Shown here in pieces: positions 8,536 through 16,458 of a stretch of DNA of 59,067 nucleotides (its first letter is position 1; each line of letters starts with the position of its first letter). A program made the translations under genes and the position numbers. The notes beneath the pieces were generated by a model. It saw only the letters and a program-made list of their open reading frames with translations. It had not been told where the DNA came from and did not search any database. Source of the DNA: Lachnospiraceae bacterium (GTDB taxonomy: Bacteria; Bacillota; Clostridia; Lachnospirales; Lachnospiraceae); NCBI GenBank assembly GCA_022792885.1, contig JAAWBX010000021.1, positions 1 through 59,067 of the forward strand, in the 5' to 3' direction.

Positions 8536-9669
8536 ATGAAAAAGAGTATGAGACGTGCATTGGCTTTTGTCCTGGCTTTGGGGATGATGGTTTCTCTGAC
8601 GGCCTGCGGCGGCAGCGATTCAGGGAAAACGACGGCCGCGGAGAGCGGCAGCCAGGCAGAGGGCGGAAGCAAGGCGGAGGACGGAGCGCAGGCCGAAGGC
8701 GGCTATGAAGGCGTGGAGCTGGTCGTGGCGACCTGGGGCTGGACGGCCGCGAATGTAAAGGAGCTGGCCGCGGATTTTGAAAAACAGTACGGGTGTACGA
8801 TCGTGATCGACGAGACGTCCGGCAATTCGGACCGTTTAAATAAGATCATGGCCCAGAAAGACAGCCCGGAGATCGATGTGGCGCTGATGACGAAGAATTT
8901 TGCCGAGATCGGCAACAAAGAGGGGCTGTTTGAGAAGATCGATACCGACGTGGTGAAGAGCCTGGATAATCTGTATGATTTTGCGAAGGACGCGAACGGT
9001 TACGGCCCCTGCTATTCGCTGGTTCGCTATGGCATTATGTACGATTCGGATGTCGTGACGGAGGCTCCGAAGTCCTATGCGGATCTGTTTGACGATAAAT
9101 ATGCCGGGATGGTTTCTCTGCCGGATATGACTTCGACGGCCGGCCCTTACATGCTGGTGGCCATGGCGGAGTCTTTGGGCGGCGGCGACGAGGGGATCGA
9201 AGCCGCGTTTGAATTGATGACCGAGAAGAAGGATAATATTGCTTCCTGGTATACGGCGAGTTCCGACGTGCAGCAGGGCTTTACGACCGGCGAAGTTTCC
9301 CTGACCGTGTTTATGGATATGAATATGCCGACGCTGACGGACGCCGGCCTTAAGATGGCCTGGGTCGACGCGGAAGAGGGAAGTTTTGCCGCGGCTGCTT
9401 CGATCAATGTGGTCAAGGGCTGCAAAAATCCGGAACTGGCTCAGCTGTTTGTGGAATATATGCTCAGCGACGAGATTCAGAGCAAGGTAGCCGAGAGTCT
9501 GAACGAGGCTCCCACGAGCAAGAACGCGACGATGCCGGAAGAAATGAAATCTTATCTGGCTTACGGCGCGGATGCGATGGACGCTCTGAAGACGTTTGAC
9601 GAGGATTATATTTCCGAGCACAAGCAGGAATGGGTGGATCGTTTCCAGAGAGAAGTAGCGATTCAGTAA
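8536..9669 (+). CDS. Extracellular solute-binding lipoprotein, PotD-like
   Basis: Binding protein of the importer, 377 residues. A lipoprotein signal peptide is clear: basic MKKSMRRAL, hydrophobic core, then lipobox LTAC with Cys at about residue 23. A Gly/Ser/Ala/Glu-rich linker (about 25-52) precedes the binding domain, which begins ELVVATWGWTAANVKELAADFEKQYGC and resembles the PotD/type-2 periplasmic-binding fold. It follows potA after 95 bases and is closed by a terminator, completing a four-component importer. Ligand unknown. Confidence 0.87.
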   Translation: MKKSMRRALAFVLALGMMVSLTACGGSDSGKTTAAESGSQAEGGSKAEDGAQAEGGYEGVELVVATWGWTAANVKELAADFEKQYGCTIVIDETSGNSDRLNKIMAQKDSPEIDVALMTKNFAEIGNKEGLFEKIDTDVVKSLDNLYDFAKDANGYGPCYSLVRYGIMYDSDVVTEAPKSYADLFDDKYAGMVSLPDMTSTAGPYMLVAMAESLGGGDEGIEAAFELMTEKKDNIASWYTASSDVQQGFTTGEVSLTVFMDMNMPTLTDAGLKMAWVDAEEGSFAAAASINVVKGCKNPELAQLFVEYMLSDEIQSKVAESLNEAPTSKNATMPEEMKSYLAYGADAMDALKTFDEDYISEHKQEWVDRFQREVAIQ

Positions 9670-9680
9670 ACAGATGAAAA

Positions 9681-9720
9681 GCACCCTTCGGGTTTTGCAA
9701 AATCCGGAGGGTGCTTTATT
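9681..9720 (+). terminator. Terminator after the binding-protein gene
   Basis: GCACCCTTCGG (9681-9691) pairs with CCGGAGGGTGC (9704-9714), one G-T pair, followed by TTTATT. It separates the importer genes from the MocA/ModE fusion gene. Confidence 0.8.
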
Positions 9721-9771
9721 ACCGAGTTATGTATTCCGGGCGGGCAAACGGCGCCGGGAGAAGGAGCGATG

Positions 9772-10740
9772 ATGGAGAGGGAGAAGAACGCGGGAAAAAC
9801 AGGCGCAATCATTTTGGCGGATCCGCCGTCCGAGCGGGTGGAGATCGATATTTTTAAGCCGATGGCCCATCTGGCCGGAACGACGGTGATCAAAAAGGCG
9901 ATCACGACGCTGCGGCAGGCGGGAATCTCCCCGATCGTGGTCGTAACCGGTTATCAGTCGGACGTCCTGGAGAAACATATTTCCCATCACGGGACGATCT
10001 GCGTATATAACAGGCATTACGCGGATAACAGCCGGATCGCGTCCCTGAAACTGGGGCTGGCCCGGGCGAAAGAAGAATGCGCGCAGGTGCTCTGTCTGCC
10101 GGTGGATGCGGCTCTTTTCTCGGCGGATACGGCGAAGAGGCTGGCGGAGGCCGCCGGGAATGCGGATATCGTGATCCCTCAGTGGAACGGGCAAAACGGT
10201 TTCCCGATCCTGATGCGGGCGGAGGGGATAAAACGGAGCTTGCAGGCTTCGGATGAAGAGGATTGGCTGGAAGCTTTGCGCGGGAGCGGAGCGGAGATTT
10301 CCTGGCTTTTGGTGGAGGATAAAGGGGCGGCTTTACGGATCCGGAACCGGGAAGAATACGACGCGGCCGTGAAATACGCGAAGGAGCTTCGGGATGCCAA
10401 TGCGTTGAAGTTTAACCTCAAGGTATTCCTGGCAAAGGAGGAAGATTTTTTCGGGCCCGGCGTCGCTCGTTTTCTGCTGATGGTGGAGGAAAAAGGTTCT
10501 ATGCTGGCGGCCTGTCAGGAAATGAATATGTCCTATTCAAAAGGCTGGAAAATGGTCAAGGCCGTGGAGGATGAACTGGGTTTTCCATTCTTGATTCGTC
10601 AGACCGGCGGGAGCAGCGGCGGGAGTTCGCGGCTGACCGAGGAGGGAAAAGAATTTATCCGCCGTTATCAGGCTCTGCAAAGGGACGCTTACCGGACGGC
10701 GGAAGCTTTTTTCAGTTTATATTTTTCGGATTTTCAGTAG
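9772..10740 (+). CDS. Fusion: MocA-like nucleotidyltransferase (degenerate loop) and ModE-like wHTH
   Basis: The N-terminal part (about residues 1-195) resembles the NTP-transferase fold of MocA/MobA molybdenum-cofactor nucleotidyltransferases: GAIILAD, TTVIKKAITTLRQAGISPIVVVTGYQSDVLEKH, then VLCLPVDAALFS. The usual glycine-rich loop LAAGxSxRMG is replaced by LADPPSERVEIDIFKPM, so nucleotide transfer may be lost. The C-terminal part (about 215-310) is a ModE/LysR-type winged helix (ACQEMNMSYSKGWKMVKAVEDELG, then RQTGGSSGGSSRLTEEG). In clostridia such fusions are known near selenium/molybdenum hydroxylase genes; none is seen here. ATG 9772 has better spacing from AAGGAG (9761-9766) than ATG 9769. 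Confidence 0.75.
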   Translation: MEREKNAGKTGAIILADPPSERVEIDIFKPMAHLAGTTVIKKAITTLRQAGISPIVVVTGYQSDVLEKHISHHGTICVYNRHYADNSRIASLKLGLARAKEECAQVLCLPVDAALFSADTAKRLAEAAGNADIVIPQWNGQNGFPILMRAEGIKRSLQASDEEDWLEALRGSGAEISWLLVEDKGAALRIRNREEYDAAVKYAKELRDANALKFNLKVFLAKEEDFFGPGVARFLLMVEEKGSMLAACQEMNMSYSKGWKMVKAVEDELGFPFLIRQTGGSSGGSSRLTEEGKEFIRRYQALQRDAYRTAEAFFSLYFSDFQ

Positions 10741-10770
10741 GCGCCGTTGCACTCCGCTCGGGGACGCCGG

Positions 10771-11307
10771 TCAGGGCGATCCGGTCAGCATTCCGGCCAG
10801 CCAAACGCTTACAAAGACTCCGATACCCATGGCGAGAAGGGCCCCTGGCATTGTCCAGCGGGTCTTTTTTAATCGGATCGTCATGCAGTAGACCGATAAC
10901 GTATAAAAGATGGTTTCGGTGGAACTCATAATCAGGGAGGCGGAGAGGCCGATAAAGGAATCCGTGCCGTATTCCCGGAACAGATCGACGACCAGACCGT
11001 TCGCGGCGGAGGCCGAGAACATACGCACCAGAATAGTGGGAAATAATTCCGCCGGGATGTGAAGGAGTCCGGTTAATCCGGCCAGAAGTCCGGCCAGGAA
11101 GTCCAGGAAACCGGAGGCCCTGAGAACGCTGACGCCCATCATCAGGCCGATCAGGGTGGGGAGGATTCCCGCCACCGTCTTCATCCCGGATTTGGCGCCC
11201 TCCACGAAATCGTCATATACCGGGCGCTTGGCCAGCCAGCCGAAACCGATAATATAGAAGATAACCAGAGGAATCATAAAGTCGGACAGGTAACCGAGCA
11301 GCTTCAA
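10771..11307 (-). CDS. spmB: Spore maturation protein B
   Basis: Membrane protein with a nucleoside-recognition (Gate) domain, 178 residues with four to five hydrophobic segments. SpmA and SpmB act together in spore core dehydration and heat resistance. Family features include MIPLVIFYIIGFGWLAKRPVYDDFVEGAKSG near the start and the conserved SSTETIFYTLSVY segment. It overlaps spmA by 4 bases, so the pair is translationally coupled. It is convergent with the MocA/ModE fusion gene, 30 bases away. Confidence 0.9.
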   Translation of the reverse strand: MKLLGYLSDFMIPLVIFYIIGFGWLAKRPVYDDFVEGAKSGMKTVAGILPTLIGLMMGVSVLRASGFLDFLAGLLAGLTGLLHIPAELFPTILVRMFSASAANGLVVDLFREYGTDSFIGLSASLIMSSTETIFYTLSVYCMTIRLKKTRWTMPGALLAMGIGVFVSVWLAGMLTGSP

Positions 11308-11888
11308 GTTTTCTGCCTCCTTCCCGCGGCCAATTTACAGAACAGGATCGCCGCCAGGGTGCTCAAAGTGGTCGTCAAGACGGCCGGCGCGGTGATGGCC
11401 GCCGGGTTTACGCTTCCGTATTGACTGCGGTAGGCGATGATCGTCATGGGAATCAGTTGAATGGAGGACATGTTGATAATCAGGAACGTACACATGGCGT
11501 TGGTGGCGATTCCGGGTTTCGGATTGAGCTCCTCTAAATCTTTCATGGCCTGAAGCCCGGCCGGCGTGGCGGCCCAGCCAAGTCCCAGAAAATTGGCGAT
11601 AAAGTTAGTGGAAATACTTTCGCATGCCGGATGGTCCTTGGGGATTTCGGGAAAAAGGAAGCGAATCAGAGGCCGGATTCGGCGGCTTAAGGCTTCCAGG
11701 AGCCGGCTTTTGGCGGCGATCTCCATGATTCCGGTCCAGAAGGACATGACGCCCAGCATGGTGATGCTTAAGGAGACCGCTTCTTTCGCGCCGTTTAGCG
11801 CCCCTTCCGTCACGGCTCCCAGGTTTCCGTGAAACGCGGCCCAGACGATTCCCGTGAGGATCATGCCGGCCCATAAAGCATTTAACAT
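11304..11888 (-). CDS. spmA: Spore maturation protein A
   Basis: Partner of SpmB, 194 residues with a nucleoside-recognition membrane domain. Family features: MLNALWAGMILTGIVWAAFHGNL at the N-terminus, GVMSFWTGIMEIAAKSRL, and the ISTNFIANFLGLGWAATPAGLQAMKDLEELN block. GGAAGG precedes the ATG. Its presence indicates that the host makes endospores. Confidence 0.92.
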   Translation of the reverse strand: MLNALWAGMILTGIVWAAFHGNLGAVTEGALNGAKEAVSLSITMLGVMSFWTGIMEIAAKSRLLEALSRRIRPLIRFLFPEIPKDHPACESISTNFIANFLGLGWAATPAGLQAMKDLEELNPKPGIATNAMCTFLIINMSSIQLIPMTIIAYRSQYGSVNPAAITAPAVLTTTLSTLAAILFCKLAAGRRQKT

Positions 11889-12014
11889 AGAGGTTCCTTC
11901 CTGCGGAGGCTTCTTGTTTGCAGTATATGAGGGGGGATTGGAAGATTATGTAGAAAGTGTGGGGAATATGTGATATGATGTAAACCAGAGTTTTGGTAGA
12001 GGAGGTATTTGGCA

Positions 12015-12137
12015 TTGACTTGCGTTAAGACAGATGATAAAAGTAAATATCTGGGACGCATCTGTTTAACTTTAGAGATGGCGTATAATAATGCTCGGCT
12101 TATTGCTAAACCGGAAAGTAATTGGCTGCAGGTATAA
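12015..12137 (+). CDS. Possible 40-residue protein, unknown
   Basis: A TTG at 12015 lies 8 bases after a perfect GGAGGT (12001-12006), and an extended -10 TGATATGAT stands at 11971-11979. The frame runs 40 codons to a TAA at 12135-12137; the product begins (M)TCVKTDDKSKYLGRICLT. The ribosome binding site is the main support. No family is recognised. It could also be the residue of a decayed gene. Confidence 0.35.
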   Translation: MTCVKTDDKSKYLGRICLTLEMAYNNARLIAKPESNWLQV

Positions 12138-12145
12138 AAAAGGAG

Positions 12146-12174
12146 TTGACAGGATACAATAAAAATGTTATCAT
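12146..12174 (+). promoter_or_regulatory. Strong sigma-A promoter for a short transcript
   Basis: Consensus TTGACA at 12146-12151, exactly 17 bases, and TATCAT at 12169-12174 preceded by TGT (extended -10). Transcription should begin near 12181. Confidence 0.75.
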
Positions 12175-12180
12175 ATATCA

Positions 12181-12294
12181 GCAGTTGAGTATGAGCCCTT
12201 CTGATTAGAAGATTTACATGTATTATAGTAGTGTAGGTTTTATTTATGATTATTTTTAGAATGGGAGTTTGGTTTAAGCCGGATTCCCATTTTT
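12181..12294 (+). ncRNA. Putative small RNA or attenuated leader of about 110 nt
   Basis: The stretch between the promoter at 12146-12174 and the terminator at 12260-12294 contains no ORF longer than a five-codon ATG-AGC-CCT-TCT-GAT-TAG at 12194-12211. That layout (promoter, tiny uORF, AT-rich spacer, terminator) resembles ribosome-sensing attenuators, but the next gene starts 140 bases after the terminator. It could equally be an independent small RNA. I do not recognise a named family. Confidence 0.4.
12260..12294 (+). terminator. Terminator of the short transcript
   Basis: AATGGGA (12260-12266) pairs with TCCCATT (12285-12291), with an inner GGTT/AGCC pairing in the loop, followed by TTTT at 12291-12294. 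Confidence 0.65.
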
Positions 12295-12350
12295 GTATGC
12301 TATCGTTTGGCTGTTGCAATCCGTAACTCATGCGATTATAATGGATGCAT

Positions 12351-12398
12351 GATACCGTCGCCTGACAAGGGTACACACGTCCGGAACCATGCCGATGA
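12351..12398 (+). repeat. Fragment of an intergenic repeat, copy A
   Basis: The 48 bases from GATACCGTCG onward match 58926-58973 with about six differences (42 of 48 identical, counted by eye). Copy A stops after TGCCGATGA, so it carries only the left outer arm of the palindrome seen at copy B. Confidence 0.7.
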
Positions 12399-12434
12399 AA
12401 GGTGACAGTGTAAAAGATTAAAAGGAGAAAATCC

Positions 12435-12968
12435 ATGCGCGTATTCAGAAAATCCACACCGGAGGATATCGAGGCCATGATGACGATCGTCACGGACGGA
12501 CAGGCCCTTCTTAAAAGTCGGGGGATCGATCAGTGGCAGAAAGGTTATCCGAATCGGGATCTGCTGATCGCTGATGTCCGGGAGGGCATCGGCTATGTGG
12601 TAACGGAGGAAGAGCGGGTTGCGGCTATGTGTGCCGTGACGTTTACGGATGAGGAGTCTTACCGGAAGCTGGACGAGGGGGCGTGGCTGACGCCGGACGG
12701 CAGCCTTTACGCTACGATTCACCGCGGTGCTGTGGCGAGGGCCTGCCAGGGGAAAGGCTATCCGTCTTTTCTGTTTTCGGAGGTCGGGAAGCTGGCAAAG
12801 GCGAGGGGGGCAGAGAGCGTCCGGGCCGATACGCATCCGCAGAACATTGCCATGCAGAAAGCGCTGGAAAAGGCCGGTTTTGTCCGCTGCGGAGTGCTTA
12901 CATTGATCGGGGGTTCTGAGGACGGCGACCTGAGAATTGGATATGAGAAGAGAGTTTCGGCCTTTTGA
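12435..12968 (+). CDS. GNAT family N-acetyltransferase
   Basis: Acetyl-CoA-dependent acyltransferase of unknown substrate, 177 residues. The N-terminus (MRVFRKSTPEDIEAMMTIVTDG) is typical of GNAT domains. The acetyl-CoA-binding region is VARACQGKGYPSFLFSEVGKLAKARGAESVRADTHPQNIAMQKALEKAGF (about residues 100-150). AAAGGAG precedes the ATG. It is a single gene ending in a hairpin that overlaps its stop codon. Confidence 0.88.
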   Translation: MRVFRKSTPEDIEAMMTIVTDGQALLKSRGIDQWQKGYPNRDLLIADVREGIGYVVTEEERVAAMCAVTFTDEESYRKLDEGAWLTPDGSLYATIHRGAVARACQGKGYPSFLFSEVGKLAKARGAESVRADTHPQNIAMQKALEKAGFVRCGVLTLIGGSEDGDLRIGYEKRVSAF

Positions 12969-12990
12969 GTTGCATTCAAAAGGCCCTTGT
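12959..12990 (+). terminator. Hairpin overlapping the GNAT stop codon
   Basis: GGCCTTTTGA (12959-12968) pairs perfectly with TCAAAAGGCC (12976-12985); the stop TGA is part of the stem. Only CTTGTGTT follows, so termination strength is uncertain. The hairpin also covers the -35 of the rmlA promoter. Confidence 0.5.
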
Positions 12991-12998
12991 GTTATATT
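12970..12998 (+). promoter_or_regulatory. Promoter of rmlAB
   Basis: TTGCAT at 12970-12975, a 17-base spacer and TATATT at 12993-12998 preceded by TGT (extended -10). It lies about 30 bases upstream of the rmlA start. Confidence 0.6.
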
Positions 12999-13031
12999 TA
13001 CTATAAAAGTCCGTCAGGAGGTAATAATAGA

Positions 13032-13913
13032 ATGAAGGGAATTATTCTTGCAGGGGGAAGCGGCACGAGACTGTATCCGCTGACGAAGGTGACGTCCAAA
13101 CAGTTGCTGCCGATCTATGATAAACCGATGATCTATTATCCGTTGTCCGTTCTGATGAACGCCGGGATCCGGGAGATTTTGATTATCTCCACGCCGGATG
13201 ATACGCCGCGTTTTGAAGCTCTTTTGGGGGACGGGCGGCAATTTGGTATTGAGCTGAGTTATGCCGTGCAGCCGAGCCCCGACGGGCTGGCTCAGGCGTT
13301 TGTTATCGGAGAGGCGTTTATCGGCGGCGAAAGCGTGGCGATGGTTCTGGGGGATAATATTTTCCATGGCCACGGCCTGAAGATGCGTCTGAAGGAAGCG
13401 GCGGCGAAGGAGAGCGGCGCGACGGTGTTTGGCTATTATGTGGAGGATCCGGAGCGTTTCGGCATCGTGGAATTTGACAGGGAAGGCAAAGCCATTTCGA
13501 TTGAGGAAAAACCGGCGAAGCCGAAATCCAATTACTGTGTGACCGGGTTATATTTTTATGATAACCGGGTGGTGGAGTACGCGAAGAATCTGAAGCCTTC
13601 CGCCCGCGGCGAGCTGGAGATCACGGATCTGAACCGGATTTATCTGGAGAACGGGGAACTGGAAGTGACGCTTCTTGGGCAGGGTTATACCTGGCTGGAT
13701 ACCGGAACCCATGAATCGCTGGTGGACGCGACGAATTTTGTCAAGACCGTGGAGACGCATCAGCACAGGAAGATCGCCTGTCTGGAGGAGATCGCTTATC
13801 TGAACGGATGGATCAGCAGGGACGACCTGCGGGCAACCTACGAAGTTCTGAAGAAGAATCAATACGGGGCGTATCTGAAGGCCGTGATGGACGGTAAATA
13901 TATCGATAAATAA
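13032..13913 (+). CDS. rmlA: Glucose-1-phosphate thymidylyltransferase
   Basis: Makes dTDP-glucose from glucose-1-phosphate and dTTP, the first step to dTDP-deoxysugars. The 293-residue product has the nucleotide-binding loop [38 protein letters not shown], plus [11 protein letters not shown] and [11 protein letters not shown], all RmlA hallmarks. ATG 13032 is chosen over the upstream frame start (12987) because of AGGAGGT at 13016-13022 and family length. rmlB follows after 14 bases. rmlC and rmlD are absent from the window. Confidence 0.95.
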   Translation: MKGIILAGGSGTRLYPLTKVTSKQLLPIYDKPMIYYPLSVLMNAGIREILIISTPDDTPRFEALLGDGRQFGIELSYAVQPSPDGLAQAFVIGEAFIGGESVAMVLGDNIFHGHGLKMRLKEAAAKESGATVFGYYVEDPERFGIVEFDREGKAISIEEKPAKPKSNYCVTGLYFYDNRVVEYAKNLKPSARGELEITDLNRIYLENGELEVTLLGQGYTWLDTGTHESLVDATNFVKTVETHQHRKIACLEEIAYLNGWISRDDLRATYEVLKKNQYGAYLKAVMDGKYIDK

Positions 13914-13927
13914 AAGAGAGGACAATC

Positions 13928-14950
13928 ATGAAAATATTAGTAACCGGCGGCGCCGGGTTTATCGGAGGTAATTTTGTTCATTATATGGTAAATAAATACC
14001 CGGAAGACATGATCGTGAATCTGGATCTTCTGACTTACGCGGGGAACCTGGAGACATTAAAACCCGTGGAGGGAAAACCGAATTATAAATTTGTAAAAGG
14101 CGATATCGCGGACCGGCCTTTTATTATGGATTTGTTTGAGAAGGAAAAATTTGACGTCGTGGTGAATTTTGCGGCTGAGAGCCATGTGGACCGCTCCATT
14201 ACGGATCCGGGGGTCTTTGTGCAGACGAATGTGCTGGGAACGACGGTACTTTTAGACGCGGCCCGCGCATATGGTGTAAAGAGATACCATCAGGTGTCCA
14301 CCGACGAGGTATACGGCGACCTGCCTTTGGACCGTCCGGACCTCTTTTTTACGGAGACGACGCCTCTGCACACTTCCAGCCCGTATTCTTCCAGCAAGGC
14401 CAGCGCCGATCTGTTTGTGCTGGCTTACTATCGGACGTACGGACTGCCGGTGACGATCTCACGCTGTTCGAATAACTACGGGCCGTATCATTTTCCGGAG
14501 AAACTGATTCCGTTGATGATCAGCCGGGCGCTGGCCGACGAGAAGCTTCCGGTCTACGGAAACGGGGCGAACGTCCGTGATTGGCTTCATGTTCATGATC
14601 ATTGCGCGGCGATCGACCTGATTATCCGCAAAGGCAGAGAGGGCGAGATCTATAATATTGGCGGACACAATGAGCGTACGAATCTGGAAGTGGTAAAAAC
14701 GATTCTGAAAGCGCTTGAAAAGCCGGAAAGCCTGATTACGTATGTGACGGACCGGCCGGGGCATGACCGCCGCTATGCCATTGACCCGACGAAGCTGGAG
14801 ACGGAGCTTGGCTGGGTACCGGAGTACAATTTTGATACGGGTATCGCGCAGACGATTCAGTGGTATCTGGATAACCGGGAGTGGTGGCAGCATATTTTGA
14901 GCGGAGAATACAGTCGGTATTTTGAGAAAATGTACGGGGACAGGCTGTAA
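13928..14950 (+). CDS. rmlB: dTDP-glucose 4,6-dehydratase
   Basis: Extended SDR enzyme that converts dTDP-glucose to dTDP-4-keto-6-deoxyglucose using bound NAD. The 340-residue product shows GGAGFIG at the N-terminus, HQVSTDEVYGDL, and the catalytic YSSSKASAD. It lies directly behind rmlA. Without rmlCD nearby, the keto-sugar could be channelled to other branches such as 4-amination by the DegT enzyme at 38 kb (inference). Confidence 0.95.
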   Translation: MKILVTGGAGFIGGNFVHYMVNKYPEDMIVNLDLLTYAGNLETLKPVEGKPNYKFVKGDIADRPFIMDLFEKEKFDVVVNFAAESHVDRSITDPGVFVQTNVLGTTVLLDAARAYGVKRYHQVSTDEVYGDLPLDRPDLFFTETTPLHTSSPYSSSKASADLFVLAYYRTYGLPVTISRCSNNYGPYHFPEKLIPLMISRALADEKLPVYGNGANVRDWLHVHDHCAAIDLIIRKGREGEIYNIGGHNERTNLEVVKTILKALEKPESLITYVTDRPGHDRRYAIDPTKLETELGWVPEYNFDTGIAQTIQWYLDNREWWQHILSGEYSRYFEKMYGDRL

Positions 14951-15003
14951 AGGCCGATGGTTTCTCGGGGAGTTTGGCTGCGGCAGGGGCAGATTCTGCC
15001 CGG

Positions 15004-15023
15004 CCCGGCTTCCCGGGTTTTTT
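15004..15023 (+). terminator. Probable terminator between rmlB and glmM
   Basis: CCCGG (15004-15008) pairs with CCGGG (15013-15017), followed by TTTTTT at 15018-15023. The stem is short but GC-only. Confidence 0.5.
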
Positions 15024-15070
15024 GTGTTATCTTATCAAAGAAGGAAAACAGACGGGGAGACGATCAGGAA

Positions 15071-16420
15071 ATGAGCAAACATTTTGGAACGGACGGTTTT
15101 CGAGGCGAAGCGAACGTGGATCTTACGGTGGAGCACGCCTTTTTGGTGGGACGGTATCTGGGCTGGCATTACGGACAGGACGGACACCCCTGCAGAGTGG
15201 TGATCGGAAAAGATACGAGAAGAAGCAGCTATATGTTCGAGTATTCGCTGGTGGCCGGACTTACGGCTTCGGGGGCGGATGTAAGCCTGATGCATGTGAC
15301 GACGACGCCGAGCGTGTCTTACGTGACGAGAACGGATGATTTTGACTGCGGGATCATGATCTCGGCCAGCCATAATCCGTTTTATGATAACGGGATTAAG
15401 GTTCTGAACGGGAACGGAGAGAAGCTGGAGCAGGAAGTGATCGACCGGATCGAGGATTATCTGGACGGGCGGATGGAGGAACTGCCTTTGGCCAAAAAGG
15501 AGAAAGTGGGGCAGGCGACGGATTATTCCTGTGGTAGAAACCGTTACATAGGATATCTGATCTCGATTCCGACGCGTTCTTTTAAAGGGAAAAAGGTGGG
15601 GCTGGACTGTTCCAACGGCAGCGCCTTCGCCATCGCGAAGAGCGTATTTGACGCGTTGGGGGCGGATACCTATGTGATTCATAATAAACCGGACGGAACC
15701 AATATCAATATGGATTGCGGCTCCACGCATATTGAACATCTCCGGAAATTTGTGGTGGAGAACGGCCTGGATGTAGGATTTGCCTATGACGGCGACGCCG
15801 ACCGGTGCATTGCGGTGGACGAGAACGGCCGCATTGTGGACGGGGATCTGATTTTATATGTCTGCGGTTTATATATGAAGGAACACGGCATGTTGGACAC
15901 CAATACGGTGGTTACGACGATTATGTCGAATATAGGCCTTTATAAGGCGCTGGATATCGCCGGTATCCGTTATACCAAGACGCAGGTGGGCGATAAGTAT
16001 GTGTACGAGAATATGGCCGAGAACGGTCACTGTCTGGGCGGGGAGCAGTCGGGCCATGTTATTTTCAGTAAATATGCGACGACCGGGGACGGAATCCTGA
16101 CTTCTCTGAAATTGATGGAAGTCATGATCGAGAAAAAGGAGTCCCTGGGCCAGCTGATCCGTCCGGTGGAGATTTTTCCGCAGCTTTTGAAAAATGTCCG
16201 GGTGGGAGATAAAGCCGGGACGCTGGCGGATCCGGGCGTGAAGGCGGCGATTGAGGCGGCGGAAGAATCCCTGGGGACGGACGGACGGATTTTGGTGCGG
16301 GAAAGCGGCACGGAACCGGTGATTCGGGTGATGGCGGAAGCGAAGACGGACGAGATCTGCCGGGAAAAAGTGGACGGCATTCTGGCGGCGATCGAGGCCG
16401 GAGGCCATACGGAGGCCTGA
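15071..16420 (+). CDS. glmM: Phosphoglucosamine mutase
   Basis: Interconverts glucosamine-6-phosphate and glucosamine-1-phosphate on the path to UDP-GlcNAc. The 449 residues match GlmM length. Visible are the start KHFGTDGFRGEANVDLT, the phosphoserine loop SASHNPFYDNGIK, the metal loop DGDADRC, the substrate loop GGEQSGH and the phosphate-binding RESGTEPVIRVM near the end. The frame is open upstream to 14957, but ATG 15071 matches the family start. The upstream extension would run through the terminator. Confidence 0.92.
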   Translation: MSKHFGTDGFRGEANVDLTVEHAFLVGRYLGWHYGQDGHPCRVVIGKDTRRSSYMFEYSLVAGLTASGADVSLMHVTTTPSVSYVTRTDDFDCGIMISASHNPFYDNGIKVLNGNGEKLEQEVIDRIEDYLDGRMEELPLAKKEKVGQATDYSCGRNRYIGYLISIPTRSFKGKKVGLDCSNGSAFAIAKSVFDALGADTYVIHNKPDGTNINMDCGSTHIEHLRKFVVENGLDVGFAYDGDADRCIAVDENGRIVDGDLILYVCGLYMKEHGMLDTNTVVTTIMSNIGLYKALDIAGIRYTKTQVGDKYVYENMAENGHCLGGEQSGHVIFSKYATTGDGILTSLKLMEVMIEKKESLGQLIRPVEIFPQLLKNVRVGDKAGTLADPGVKAAIEAAEESLGTDGRILVRESGTEPVIRVMAEAKTDEICREKVDGILAAIEAGGHTEA

Positions 16421-16458
16421 ATTTCCGGGAGAATACAGCAGAAAGAAGGATAAGAAAC

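Larger units (their letters stand above)
11889..12434. other. 545-base intergenic region between spmA and the GNAT gene
   Basis: It holds, left to right: the spmA promoter side; an extended -10 (TGATATGAT, 11971-11979) in front of a possible 40-codon ORF (12015-12137); a strong promoter and a short terminated transcript (12146-12294); about 50 bases with nothing recognised; a fragment of an intergenic repeat (12351-12398); and the GNAT ribosome binding site. Confidence 0.5.
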
